A stretch of DNA of 46,850 bases from an uncultured Bacteroidota bacterium (GTDB lineage Bacteria; Bacteroidota; Bacteroidia; Bacteroidales; P3): NCBI GenBank assembly GCA_902774845.1, contig CACYJU010000018.1, forward strand, positions 1-46,850, read 5' to 3'. The notes below the pieces were generated by a model. That model ran no database searches and was not told the origin of the DNA. It worked only from the letters and a program-made list of their open reading frames with translations. Within the stretch, counting starts at the first letter, position 1. The number at the start of each line of letters is the position of its first letter. Made by a program: the position numbers and the translations under genes. This document shows, in pieces, positions 16,560 through 25,471 of the stretch.

Positions 16560-17543
16560 TTACTTAGCGAATCTTGCAGGTTTGCACCAACGGTTAATAA
16601 GAGGGGTCACCGCATTCATAAGTAGAATAGCGAAGCTAACGCCTTCCGGATATGAACCCCAGTTACGTATGATGATAGTCAGCAGTCCGCAACCGAAACC
16701 GAAGATGAGTTGCCCAACCTTAGACATAGGCGATGTGACCATATCGGTAGCCATAAAGCAGGCACCGAGCATGATACCACCGGTAAGAATGGTAGTGACT
16801 GGATCAATGAACTGCTCGGGATTACAGAGATAGAGGATTCCGCTGAACACAAACGCCGTTCCGATGAAGGAAACTGGGATATGCCAGCTGATAATCTTGG
16901 TGCACAACAGGTATATGGCTCCAATCAGTATCGCCACCGCACATACCTCTCCGAACGAACCGCCAATATGTCCAAGGAACATATCCATCAACGAAGGCAT
17001 ATCGGTGATCTCCGACAGTTTCTTACCACTCTTCAAACCTTCTTTCACCAATCCAAGCGGTGTTGCTCCCGTAGTGGTGTCGAACGCCATGGGGAACCAC
17101 TTTCCGACGGTGGGCCAGGTGGTCATCTGCACGGGGAAAGAAATAAGCAGGAACACGCGTCCAACCAATGCTGGGTTGAACGGGTTCTTACCCAGTCCTC
17201 CGAACGACATCTTACCAAGTCCGATAGCAACCAGCGCTCCTATGGCAACAATCCATATCATATCGGCTGTAGCAGGCACGTTGAATGCCAACAACAGTCC
17301 GGTGACAACTGCCGATCCATCGCACAGCGTGGACGGGACCTTCATTATGAATTTCTCGATAAGCCACTGGAACAAGCAGCAACAGGCGACAGAGACCAGA
17401 CTTACAAGCAAGGCGTTAAGGCCAAAGAATGCAATACCGACAAGGAACATCGGTATGAGCGCCATATTCACGCGCCACATGATACGTTTGGTCGATTCGT
17501 CACTGTGTACGTGAGGGGAACCTGATATATTTAGAAGTTTCAT
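16560..17543 (-). CDS. rnfD: Rnf complex subunit RnfD, covalent FMN membrane protein
   Basis: A 327-aa membrane protein. It begins NISGSPHVHSDESTKRIMW, as in other RnfD/NqrB proteins, followed by many helices. DTTTGATPLGL near residue 155 is the flavinylated Thr motif. GGLGKNPFNPALVGRVFLL and TDMVTSPMS are further family signatures. It lies 67 bp after rnfC; the gap contains a 15-bp near-duplicate starting TTGATATGTT. Confidence 0.95.
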   Translation of the reverse strand: MKLLNISGSPHVHSDESTKRIMWRVNMALIPMFLVGIAFFGLNALLVSLVSVACCCLFQWLIEKFIMKVPSTLCDGSAVVTGLLLAFNVPATADMIWIVAIGALVAIGLGKMSFGGLGKNPFNPALVGRVFLLISFPVQMTTWPTVGKWFPMAFDTTTGATPLGLVKEGLKSGKKLSEITDMPSLMDMFLGHIGGSFGEVCAVAILIGAIYLLCTKIISWHIPVSFIGTAFVFSGILYLCNPEQFIDPVTTILTGGIMLGACFMATDMVTSPMSKVGQLIFGFGCGLLTIIIRNWGSYPEGVSFAILLMNAVTPLINRWCKPARFAK

Positions 17544-17610
17544 ATTTGAATTGTTGATATGTTTAATATTGATATGTTAAAACCAACCGATAACTGGATA
17601 CCCGCTGAAT

Positions 17611-18945
17611 TTATTTCTTGCTACGGGCAGCAAGTATACCGCGATATTTGTTTTTTCCAAGGCGAACCTCGTCAAGCAGAGGCTTGTTGGCCGGACAAGA
17701 GAAAAAGCAGCATCCACACTCGATGCAGTCAAGGATATTGTGTGCACCAGCTTCCTCGTAGCGTCCGTTCTTTATCAGAGCTGAGAAGTGGTAAGGTTCC
17801 AATCCCATCGGACAGGCATGCATGCACTTGCCACAACGGATGCAGTTCGATTCTTTTGCTCTTACAGCCTCGCTCTCGTCGATAACCAGCACACTCGATG
17901 CGCCTTTCACTGTCGGACCGTCGAGGTTGCACATTGCCTTACCCATCATAGGACCTCCGCTGATGACCTTGCCGGTGGTGGCAGGCAATTCACCGATGGA
18001 GTGCTTGATGATATCGTTATAAGAGATACCTATACGCACCTGATAGTTGTGCTGCGAAGGCAGTTTCTTACCAGTGACGGTAAGGATGTTCTCTATAAGG
18101 GGTTTGTTTTTCTGTATTGCCTCATACACAGCGAAGGTGGTACCCACGTTGCTCACCACGCATCCGACGTCGATAGGCAGCTTGCCACTCGGAACACGAC
18201 GTCCGGTGATAGCATTGATAAGCTGTTTTTCTGCGCCTTGCGGGTACTTCAGCTTCAATGGTTCTACGATGATGCCTTCGAACTTAGCCGCCATCTCACG
18301 CATCACGCGAATAGGCTCGGGTTTGTTGTTCTCGATGCCGATATATGCATTCGGAACACCAAGGGCTTTTCTCAAGATGCTGATACCGATGCAGATTTCC
18401 TCGGCATGCTCCAACATCACCCTGTGGTCGGAGGTGAGGTATGGCTCACACTCTACCGCATTGATGATAAGGTACTCGGCTTTTTTACCCTCGGGTACAC
18501 TGTATTTGATGTGTGCAGGGAACGTAGCACCGCCAAGTCCAACAATACCCATCTCTTTCAGTTTGTCTACTATCTGCTTAGGCTCGAGGTTGCATTCTCT
18601 TTTGATGTCTGGTGTACGGTCGATGGTCTCCATCCACTCGTCGCCTTCAACGTCGATATAGATGGCAGGCTTTGCCATACCGAACGGATCTTTGCAGATG
18701 TCAATCTTGCTTACCGTTCCCGAAACCGGCGAGTGTACATTGGCACACATAAATGCCTGTGCTTCTCCGATAAGCTGACCCACTTTAACCTTGTCACCCT
18801 TTGCCACTATCGGAGTGGCAGGTGCACCAAGATGCTGATTCATTAAAACCACAACCTGCGACGGAACTGGGAACTGTTCTATCGCGGCTTCAGTCGAAAT
18901 TTTATTGTCATTCGGGTGAACACCACCCATCGCAAAAGTTTTCAT
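17611..18945 (-). CDS. rnfC: Rnf complex subunit RnfC
   Basis: A 444-aa peripheral subunit. The order is an N-terminal RnfC barrel (HLGAPATPIVAKGDKVKVGQ), a Rossmann-like NADH/FMN domain (GIVGLGGATFPAHIKYSVPE), an SLBB region and a C-terminal ferredoxin domain with CIRCGKCMHACP near 370 and CIECGCCFFSCP near 409, which bind two 4Fe-4S clusters. This is the NAD(H)-reacting end of the complex. Spacing and orientation place it second in rnfBCDGE. Confidence 0.96.
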   Translation of the reverse strand: MKTFAMGGVHPNDNKISTEAAIEQFPVPSQVVVLMNQHLGAPATPIVAKGDKVKVGQLIGEAQAFMCANVHSPVSGTVSKIDICKDPFGMAKPAIYIDVEGDEWMETIDRTPDIKRECNLEPKQIVDKLKEMGIVGLGGATFPAHIKYSVPEGKKAEYLIINAVECEPYLTSDHRVMLEHAEEICIGISILRKALGVPNAYIGIENNKPEPIRVMREMAAKFEGIIVEPLKLKYPQGAEKQLINAITGRRVPSGKLPIDVGCVVSNVGTTFAVYEAIQKNKPLIENILTVTGKKLPSQHNYQVRIGISYNDIIKHSIGELPATTGKVISGGPMMGKAMCNLDGPTVKGASSVLVIDESEAVRAKESNCIRCGKCMHACPMGLEPYHFSALIKNGRYEEAGAHNILDCIECGCCFFSCPANKPLLDEVRLGKNKYRGILAARSKK

Positions 18946-18949
18946 TCGA

Positions 18950-18991
18950 ATTGAAAATTGAAAGTTGAAAAATGAAATCTTACTAACTCAA
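18950..18991. repeat. heptamer array between rnfB and rnfC
   Basis: Six 7-bp units beginning ATTGAAA fill the rnfB-rnfC gap up to the base before the rnfB stop. Confidence 0.65.
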
Positions 18992-19918
18992 TCACTCATT
19001 TGTTTTCTTCACTTCAACCGGTTCTGGCTGAGGAATGTTAATTTCCACCTTTTCCTGTGTAGCAGGCTTCGGTGCCTCTTCTGCAGGCTTTGGCTTCACG
19101 GGTGTAAAATTCACCGCTATCAAAGCTCCCGTAGGACACTCGTTCACACACTTACCACATGCTATGCAGAGACGATAGTCAACGTATGCCAGATTGTTCT
19201 CAACCTTGATGGCCTCTTTGGGGCAGACCTTGGTGCACTTGCCACATCCGATACATGCGTTGTCGCAAGTCTTGCGAGCCACTGCGCCTTTCTCCTTATT
19301 GACGCAATTGACAAATACACGACGATTCTTGCGACCCTTGTTGCGTAACTCGATAATACCACGCGGGCAAGCTTTCACACAAGCGCCACAAGCGGTGCAC
19401 TTCTCCTCGTCAATCTTTGGGGCACCCGTCTCCGGATCCATCACCAATGCGTCAAACTGACAAGCAGCAGCACAATTGCCAAGTCCGAGACATCCAAACT
19501 GACATCCGTTCTCTCCCATGAAGAGACTGTTGGCAAACGAGCAGTCGCGCAATCCGTCGTAATGGACCTTCGAACGCTCTCCCGTGAAGCATGCGTTGCA
19601 ACGCACCACGGCGACCTGAGGTTCAGATGCCTCTGCTGTGCATCCCATAAGGGCTGCCACCTTCTGCATCACCGCATCGCCACCAGCCGGGCACTTCAGT
19701 CCTTCCATACTTCCCTGCTTCACAAACGCTTCAGCCAATGCACGGCATCCAGCCTTGCCGCAGCCTCCGCAGTTGGCGCCAGGCAACACCTCGGCGATTT
19801 CATCAATTAGAGGATCTTCGATAACTTTGAATTTCTGTGCCACAAAATAAAGCACTACCGCAAAAATAATACCCAGTGCGCCTAAGACAATCACTGCAAG
19901 CATAATTTGATGGGCCAT
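18992..19918 (-). CDS. rnfB: Rnf complex subunit RnfB, polyferredoxin
   Basis: A 308-aa subunit with one N-terminal membrane helix, then the Fe-S domain [12 protein letters not shown] near residue 48. After that come several 4Fe-4S motifs: [24 protein letters not shown] and [13 protein letters not shown] Pro/Glu/Lys-rich tail after about residue 270 is likely disordered. RnfB accepts electrons from ferredoxin. First gene of the cluster, with a near-consensus promoter 51 bp upstream. Confidence 0.96.
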   Translation of the reverse strand: MAHQIMLAVIVLGALGIIFAVVLYFVAQKFKVIEDPLIDEIAEVLPGANCGGCGKAGCRALAEAFVKQGSMEGLKCPAGGDAVMQKVAALMGCTAEASEPQVAVVRCNACFTGERSKVHYDGLRDCSFANSLFMGENGCQFGCLGLGNCAAACQFDALVMDPETGAPKIDEEKCTACGACVKACPRGIIELRNKGRKNRRVFVNCVNKEKGAVARKTCDNACIGCGKCTKVCPKEAIKVENNLAYVDYRLCIACGKCVNECPTGALIAVNFTPVKPKPAEEAPKPATQEKVEINIPQPEPVEVKKTNE

Positions 19919-19968
19919 AGTTCTGTCGTTATTATTAATTTCTTCTTATAAATGCAATTTGTCAAATT

Positions 19969-20001
19969 GCAAAGATACAACAAAATAACAAAACAAACAA
20001 A
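19969..20001 (-). promoter_or_regulatory. rnf operon promoter
   Basis: On the minus strand TTTG (20001-19998) is followed after exactly 20 bp by TATCTTTGC (19977-19969). This is the best-matching promoter in the window. Confidence 0.75.
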
Positions 20002-20076
20002 GTTTTAAATGCACTATTCTCACACCCCGCCAACAACATCCTGTATACCAATAGATAAGCACACAAATAGCATAAA

Positions 20077-20107
20077 AGAAGCAGGCCTGGATTTCAGGCC
20101 TGCTTCT
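20077..20107 (-). terminator. strong terminator of the beta-repeat gene
   Basis: AGAAGCAGGCCTG and its exact complement form a 13-bp stem with a 5-nt loop. On the minus strand TTTTATG follows. It sits 24 bp after the stop of the 1275-aa gene. Confidence 0.8.
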
Positions 20108-20130
20108 AACCTTTAATATCTGTTCTACGC

Positions 20131-23100
20131 TTATTTCTTCACAAAGACCTTCTTCGTTGCTACTCCGTCAGCGTGGACAAGATAGATACCCTCGGCGGGA
20201 ACATCAATATCGAAGGTGTCATAGAGGCACTGTTCTGCACGATAGATAACACGACCCATCATGTCGGTGATAATCACATCATGATTTTCAACACCTTTGA
20301 CAAAGAGTCTTCCATCCTCACACCATGCTATTATGTGTCCGTTGGGGACATTCGACACCGCACCGGAATATTGGAAGATAGCGGTATATGTACGGTCTCC
20401 CTCCACAACGATGGTACGCGGATTGTCCACATTACCGTCTTCACGCCAACGTGAGAATGCATAGTTTGCATTGGGGATAGCTTGGATTTCTATGGTATCC
20501 CCAGCTCTGTAAAGACCACCGCCGGTTGCCGTACCCATTGCCTCATTACTGGTGCTCACGGTAATTGTGTAGTATATCACCTCATCTTCGGCAAACACTG
20601 CCATAAGATTGATATTTCCGTTTACGGTAAGCGCCAGCGTGTCGTTCATCGACTTGCTATTAAGAATACCCTCTGCGCCGTCCCATCTCACGAAATGGTA
20701 ACCTTCATTAGGTATTGCTATAGCATTAATCTGTGTCATATAAGGATATACTCCGCCTCCCATCACGCTACCCATAGCCGGGTCGTTGACGGTGAGGGTT
20801 ACTGCAAATTCATCTTCTTCAAAACTTGCAATGAAACTCATATCCGAGTTAATAGCAAACGTGCGAGGGTTGGTGGTAACACCGTCCTGCCACTGGACAA
20901 ATCTGTAGCCGAAATTGGGAAGTGCCTCTACCGAAACAGTAGATCCTGCTGGATAACTGCCAGCTCCGCTCACTCCACCCATCTCCGTGTTTTCCGAAGA
21001 CACAGTAACCGTGTAGAACTGAACCTCATCGGACACAAACTCTGCGTTAAGGGTCAGGCTTTCGGTAGCTGCAAACGTATACGGATTGTCGGTAACACCG
21101 TTACTCCACTGTACGAAACGGAATCCCTGGTTAGCCGTTGCTTGGGCAGTAACCATTTCTCCATAGTAATACGTACCCGATCCAGAAGTTGTGCCGTAAG
21201 CGGCGTTGCTGACGGTTATGTTGATCTGGTACTCTTCCTGAACGAAGTTGGCTGTGTAGGTAGTGTTGCCTGCCACAGTCACCTGACGGCTGGCGGTCAG
21301 TATGCCGTCATTCCATCCTGTGAACGCATAACCAAGGTTAGCTGTAGCCGTAAGTGTTGCAGTCGCACCATACTGATACGAACCGCCGCCGGTCACCACA
21401 CCGCCCTCTGCGGGGTTGGCGACCACCGTCAATTCATAGTTGATTGCCTGGAATGTGGCAACATACTCAACGTCCGAGGTCACAGTGAAGCTGCGCGGGT
21501 TGGTGGTAACATGGTCGTTCCATTCAACAAACTCATAACCATTTGCCGGAACTGCCTCTATCGTGGCTGTGGTGTTCTCTTCATACACACCGCCTCCGGT
21601 AACGCTACCCGTCGTCGGGTTAGCTGCCGAAACCGTTACAGTATAGTAGTTTATCACCACGCCGTCTTCCTCGAAGATAGCGGTGATGTTCTTGTTCTCA
21701 AAGATATTGAACTGATATGGGTTGGCGGTCGTGCCGTCGCTCCACTGAACGAAATGGTATCCATCTTCTGCCGTTGCCGTCAGAGTTACTGCTGCACCAT
21801 AGTTATACACGCCCGAGCCGCTAACCGTGCCAAACTGGGCATTGTTGGCTGTCGCGGTCACGGTGTAGGTTATCTGCTCAAACGATGCGGTATACGTAGC
21901 GTCGCCGGTCACCGACACCTCGCGTGGGTTCTGTGTGGTGTGGTCGTCCCACTCCACGAAGCGGTATCCCGTCTCTGGCACAGCCGTCAGCGTAGCCGTT
22001 GTGGCGTAGTTATACTGACCACCTCCCTCAACTGTTCCCATTGCGTTATCAGCCGAGAGGGCGGTGATGGTATATGTATTCGGGGCAAACGAGGCCGTGT
22101 AAGTCACGTTTCCATTCACCGTGATAGTGCGTGGGTTGTCGGTATTGCCGTCCTGCCACTGGGTGAAGTGATATCCGGTGTTTGCCGTAGCCGAAATCTG
22201 CGTAGTGCGGCCTTCTCTGACGCTTCCCGTACCCGTAACGGTTCCCATCGCGGGGTTGGCCGAATTCACGGTAACGGTATAGTACGTAATCTCGTCCATC
22301 TCGAAGTAAGCTATAAGGCTCTTCGGCTCGGTCACAGTGAAGGTATACGGATTTGTCGGGGTGCCGTCGCTCCAACTCAGGAAGTGGTAGTCTTCTGCGG
22401 GGTAGGCCTGAACCGTAGCCTCTGTGCCGTGAATGTAGCTTCCTCCGCCAGATACCGTTCCGTGCGACGGATCGTCCACATTCACCGTAACTGCGTGACT
22501 CTGCAGCTGGAATGTGGCCGTATAAGTCACATTCTCCGTAACTGTCTCAATGCGTGTCGAGCTGGTGTTGTGGTCGTTCCACTCCACAAACTCATATCCC
22601 GCATTTGGAGTAGCCACTAACGTGGCAGTAGAACCATAGTTGTATGGGCCACCTCCCGTAACACTTCCGCCTTCTGCGGGCGTCACGTTGGTCGTCACCG
22701 TAAACTGCTGCAAAGCAAACTGCGCCTCATAGCTGGCATCGGCGTTGACTGTCACCGTGCGGGTATTCGTCGTCACTCCGTCGCTCCACTGCGTGAAGTT
22801 ATATCCTGTGTTGGCGGTAGCGGTAAGCTGAACCGACGAACCTTCGATATAAGTACCACCTGCGGGACTCATCGTCACCGAGCCGCCAGCCGTAGGACTG
22901 GCGGTAGCAGTAAGAGTATAGTAACTCGGATCATCGTTGATAGCGTAAATAATCACATAGTAGTCCTTGTACGTCACCTGGTCTTCTGCCAGAATATGTA
23001 TCTTGGCGCGACGTGCAGGACGTCCGTTGTAAGTAAAACCGTTTTCTTCAACGAAAGTGATAGTCTTGGTCACATCGCTCACCTCGGTTGTGACATTGAA

Positions 23101-23958
23101 GTCGCTCGGCGAGAGGTTATCAAGGTCGCTCACATAATCCACACTCATAACATAGTCACCAAAGTTCCCCTTGCTGAATCCAGGAACATTATTTCCCTGA
23201 AAAGCAATATTGGTCGCCCACGCGCTATAGATAAAGACTATGTCATCGATAGCCAGAGCGTCATTTTCATCACCACTTGCTGCGACCTCATTGCTCGCCA
23301 GCGAAACCAACACGTAGCGTGGGGCAGCCGAACCATGCTCAAACGCCAACTTCTTCTGAGTCCACGAGTATGTGCCTTGTGTTGACACCGTGCGTGTTAA
23401 ACTACACTTAGCTCTACGGTTGTATTTTTCGGAAGCATTCATATCCACATTCACATGGTCAACAAAGTCCAAATCTCCGTGTATGTAAACACGCACACTG
23501 GCTTTAGAGCTTGACGATGCAGCATAGAAAGAATACCAAAAATAGACAGAGTCCGGTGTTGCAGTAAACGCTTGATCATAGGACCCTCTTACTGTTTTGT
23601 TGTTGTTGGCGGTTGAGCTTGCGGTCGAAGATCCAATCTGGATTTGACCAGTTGTCATGTTTCCATTTGCCTTAACCGTCAAAACTTTTTTTGTATAAAG
23701 CTCAAGGAAGGAACTTCCATTACCACCGGGAGCACCACTACGATGATAGTGGTGATTTGTTTTTGCGGTACCGCACCCTATAAGTAGAGAGCAGTTTGCC
23801 TCATTAAAAGTATGCCAACCCGTTGGTACATCATAAGTACCACCTGACCAGCTTTCAAAATTGTAATTTTGCAGTTGATATGACTGCGCATTCGTGTTAG
23901 TCGCAAAGGCGACCAACAACATGGTTATCAATAAGAAAAAACATTTTTTCATAGGCAT
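20131..23958 (-). CDS. secreted protein with twelve beta-repeats and T9SS type A tail
   Basis: A 1275-aa protein. The start may be ATG 23958 or the second ATG at 23952 (MKKCFFLLITMLLVAFA signal peptide). Residues about 25-250 resemble a PCMD/jelly-roll carbohydrate-type domain (NYNFESWSGGTYDVPTGWHT and ALAIDDIVFIY). Residues about 350-1200 hold twelve repeats of about 70 aa, each with a G-[ST]-V-x-G-G-G turn, a GYxFVxW core and a closing TYTASF strand, as in bacterial-repeat/InlB-like domains. The C-terminus (IITDMMGRVIYRAE, then GIYLVHADGVATKKVFVKK) is the type A type IX signal. No catalytic motif was found; an adhesive or glycan-binding role is inferred. Confidence 0.88.
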   Translation of the reverse strand: MPMKKCFFLLITMLLVAFATNTNAQSYQLQNYNFESWSGGTYDVPTGWHTFNEANCSLLIGCGTAKTNHHYHRSGAPGGNGSSFLELYTKKVLTVKANGNMTTGQIQIGSSTASSTANNNKTVRGSYDQAFTATPDSVYFWYSFYAASSSSKASVRVYIHGDLDFVDHVNVDMNASEKYNRRAKCSLTRTVSTQGTYSWTQKKLAFEHGSAAPRYVLVSLASNEVAASGDENDALAIDDIVFIYSAWATNIAFQGNNVPGFSKGNFGDYVMSVDYVSDLDNLSPSDFNVTTEVSDVTKTITFVEENGFTYNGRPARRAKIHILAEDQVTYKDYYVIIYAINDDPSYYTLTATASPTAGGSVTMSPAGGTYIEGSSVQLTATANTGYNFTQWSDGVTTNTRTVTVNADASYEAQFALQQFTVTTNVTPAEGGSVTGGGPYNYGSTATLVATPNAGYEFVEWNDHNTSSTRIETVTENVTYTATFQLQSHAVTVNVDDPSHGTVSGGGSYIHGTEATVQAYPAEDYHFLSWSDGTPTNPYTFTVTEPKSLIAYFEMDEITYYTVTVNSANPAMGTVTGTGSVREGRTTQISATANTGYHFTQWQDGNTDNPRTITVNGNVTYTASFAPNTYTITALSADNAMGTVEGGGQYNYATTATLTAVPETGYRFVEWDDHTTQNPREVSVTGDATYTASFEQITYTVTATANNAQFGTVSGSGVYNYGAAVTLTATAEDGYHFVQWSDGTTANPYQFNIFENKNITAIFEEDGVVINYYTVTVSAANPTTGSVTGGGVYEENTTATIEAVPANGYEFVEWNDHVTTNPRSFTVTSDVEYVATFQAINYELTVVANPAEGGVVTGGGSYQYGATATLTATANLGYAFTGWNDGILTASRQVTVAGNTTYTANFVQEEYQINITVSNAAYGTTSGSGTYYYGEMVTAQATANQGFRFVQWSNGVTDNPYTFAATESLTLNAEFVSDEVQFYTVTVSSENTEMGGVSGAGSYPAGSTVSVEALPNFGYRFVQWQDGVTTNPRTFAINSDMSFIASFEEDEFAVTLTVNDPAMGSVMGGGVYPYMTQINAIAIPNEGYHFVRWDGAEGILNSKSMNDTLALTVNGNINLMAVFAEDEVIYYTITVSTSNEAMGTATGGGLYRAGDTIEIQAIPNANYAFSRWREDGNVDNPRTIVVEGDRTYTAIFQYSGAVSNVPNGHIIAWCEDGRLFVKGVENHDVIITDMMGRVIYRAEQCLYDTFDIDVPAEGIYLVHADGVATKKVFVKK

Positions 23959-23978
23959 GAAATTTTACTTTTAACATA

Positions 23979-23986
23979 CAAAGGTA
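23979..23986 (-). promoter_or_regulatory. possible -7 box for the beta-repeat gene
   Basis: The minus strand reads TACCTTTG, 20 bp before the gene start. No -33 element was recognised. Confidence 0.35.
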
Positions 23987-24010
23987 CGCATTTTTCCAAA
24001 ATTACAACTT

Positions 24011-24039
24011 TTGTTGATAACTTCCCGACTTATCAACAA
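24011..24039. other. 10-bp hairpin upstream of the beta-repeat gene
   Basis: TTGTTGATAA and TTATCAACAA form a perfect stem around a 9-nt loop. It lies 50-80 bp upstream of the gene and could be an operator or the remains of a terminator. The rest of the 23959-24273 gap shows only the promoters and the 11-bp array listed here. Confidence 0.5.
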
Positions 24040-24179
24040 CCTTTTCTCCCTTAAAACAAACCTTCTCCCCATTATCTAACAAGCATCTAACTATCTCTTA
24101 CCCAGCATTTACCCTTCTTCAACAAAACATCCTCGCAGCACCTGCCTCCCATCTGCACAGCATCAGTACTACTGTTTTT

Positions 24180-24222
24180 GTCAGAGAAATGTCAGAAAAA
24201 TGTCAGGCAAATGTCAGATATC
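24180..24222. repeat. four 11-bp direct repeats upstream of the SPOR gene
   Basis: GTCAG starts at 24180, 24191, 24202 and 24213, giving an exact 11-bp spacing with A-rich filler. It ends in the palindrome CAGATATCTG and lies just upstream of the -7 box. Confidence 0.75.
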
Positions 24223-24235
24223 TGCCATTTCTTTG

Positions 24236-24244
24236 TATCTTTGC
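24236..24244 (+). promoter_or_regulatory. -7 box for the SPOR gene
   Basis: TATCTTTGC lies 30 bp before the ATG at 24274. The usual -33 position falls inside the fourth 11-bp repeat, so the array may replace it or bind a regulator. Confidence 0.6.
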
Positions 24245-24273
24245 AAACTCAAATCTTAAAACAATCCTCTCCA

Positions 24274-24735
24274 ATGAACCTCAGTAAAATCATCATACTC
24301 TCCATCGCTCTCTCCGCCTGCATCTGCGCCTCTGCACAGAAACCGTCCATCCACAAGGGCGCTCACGAAATCACAGGCGACATCAAAGTCGAGCAGATGG
24401 TCGAGAAGCACATCGAGTTCAACGAGCGCGTGCAAACCATCCCTGGCTATCGCGTCTGCATCGCCAAACTCTCGGGTGCCAACTCCCGCTCGCAGGCTTT
24501 CTCCATGAAAAACAAGTTCAGCGGCGAACATCCTGGCACAGGCGTCTATGTCGTCTTCGACGAACCCAACTTCGTCGTCAAAGTGGGCGACTTCCGTTCT
24601 CGCCTCGAAGCTTACGCCTTCCTCCAGAAAATCAAAGACTCCTATAGCGGCACCATCATCAAGGACAACGTCTTCTCCTCTGCCATCGAACCCGAGGAGC
24701 TTGTCCCCGAAACCGACGACGACGCCAACGAGTGA
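24274..24735 (+). CDS. secreted SPOR-domain protein
   Basis: The frame is open from 24178, but the promoter at 24236-24244 and the signal peptide (MNLSKIIILSIALSACICAS) fix the start at 24274. The 153-aa product has a SPOR domain at about residues 50-130: GYRVCIAKLSGANSRSQAF, VYVVFDEPNFVVKVGDFR and SRLEAYAFLQKIK. SPOR domains bind denuded peptidoglycan glycans, often at division sites. The C-terminus is acidic. It is small and lacks other domains; the precise role is not evident. Confidence 0.8.
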   Translation: MNLSKIIILSIALSACICASAQKPSIHKGAHEITGDIKVEQMVEKHIEFNERVQTIPGYRVCIAKLSGANSRSQAFSMKNKFSGEHPGTGVYVVFDEPNFVVKVGDFRSRLEAYAFLQKIKDSYSGTIIKDNVFSSAIEPEELVPETDDDANE

Positions 24736-24740
24736 GATTT

Positions 24741-24803
24741 AGCGATAGGACCTATAAGTCCAATAAGACACATATGTCCTATAAGTCATATTAAACCTAG
24801 TTT
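24741..24803. repeat. nonamer array, left flank of four-helix-bundle gene 1
   Basis: Seven 9-bp units in phase, consensus ACCTATAAG or TCCTATAAG, begin just after the SPOR stop codon and end 21 bp before the four-helix-bundle start. Confidence 0.8.
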
Positions 24804-24824
24804 TTAACTTTTATCTTTCAAGTT

Positions 24825-25394
24825 ATGCCTACTGACCAGTCTTTTCTTCCACAGAGAGGACACTATAGGTCGCTTATCGTTTACCAAAAGACCGAATGTA
24901 TATACGACATAACGTTCTTCTTCGCCCACAAATTTCTAGATAAGGGTGATCGAACAATCGATCAAATGGTACAAGCAGCACGGTCGGGCAAGCAAAATAT
25001 AGCAGAAGGAAGTGCAGCCAGCACAACATCCCGAGAGACAGAACTAAAACTGATGAATGTTGCCAAAGCAAGCCTACAAGAACTACTTATCGACTACGAG
25101 GATTATCTTCGCGTCAGAAATTTAGATCAGTGGAACACCGATGATCCAAAATCGGTACAAACACGCAAAGTATCGGCTCTACACAACGACTCTCAATTTT
25201 ACCGCAATGCTATACAGGACCGCAGCGACGAAACAATAGCGAACATTGCAATAACCCTCATCCACCAAGCCGACTCTATGCTTACGAGACTATTAGAAAG
25301 CCTCAAGAAACAATTTATTAAGCAAGGAGGAATCCGAGAAGAAATGTCCCGAGCAAGAAAAAACTATCAAAACAACCGAGAGGAAAAACAATAA
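24825..25394 (+). CDS. four-helix-bundle suffix protein, copy 1
   Basis: A 189-aa protein of the four-helix-bundle (S23/Avd-like) group with the C-terminal suffix seen in Bacteroidetes. The core has YRSLIVYQKTECIYDITFFF, DRTIDQMVQAARSGKQNIAE near residue 45 and ASLQELLIDYEDYLRVRNLD near 85. Relatives are coded in 23S rRNA intervening sequences or serve as accessory proteins of diversity-generating retroelements; the function of this subgroup is unknown. It has a close paralogue at 30209. Both genes are bracketed by 9-bp tandem arrays, with the same consensus on either side. Confidence 0.85.
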   Translation: MPTDQSFLPQRGHYRSLIVYQKTECIYDITFFFAHKFLDKGDRTIDQMVQAARSGKQNIAEGSAASTTSRETELKLMNVAKASLQELLIDYEDYLRVRNLDQWNTDDPKSVQTRKVSALHNDSQFYRNAIQDRSDETIANIAITLIHQADSMLTRLLESLKKQFIKQGGIREEMSRARKNYQNNREEKQ

Positions 25395-25414
25395 TTACCG
25401 ATTAAACCCACAAC

Positions 25415-25469
25415 ATCCCCTAGACCTATAGTTCCTATTACGACCTATAAGACCTATGGGACCTATTTT
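25415..25469. repeat. nonamer array, right flank of four-helix-bundle gene 1
   Basis: Six 9-bp units with one 1-bp slip, consensus ACCTATAAG. The exact unit ACCTATAAG also occurs in the left flank at 24750-24758. It runs almost to the meaB stop codon. Confidence 0.8.
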
Positions 25470-25471
25470 CT

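Noticed and set aside
17788..18846. 352-aa open frame on the plus strand
   Set aside because: Antisense to rnfC, which has clear Fe-S motifs.
20482..22620. 712-aa open frame on the plus strand
   Set aside because: It is antisense to the twelve-repeat secreted protein and stays open only because the repeats lack stops in that frame; its peptide is Cys/His/Arg-rich with no domain.
24011..24039. Pair of DnaA-box-like sites (TTATCAACA)
   Set aside because: Each differs from the DnaA consensus, only two occur, and they form a simple hairpin; no replication genes nearby.
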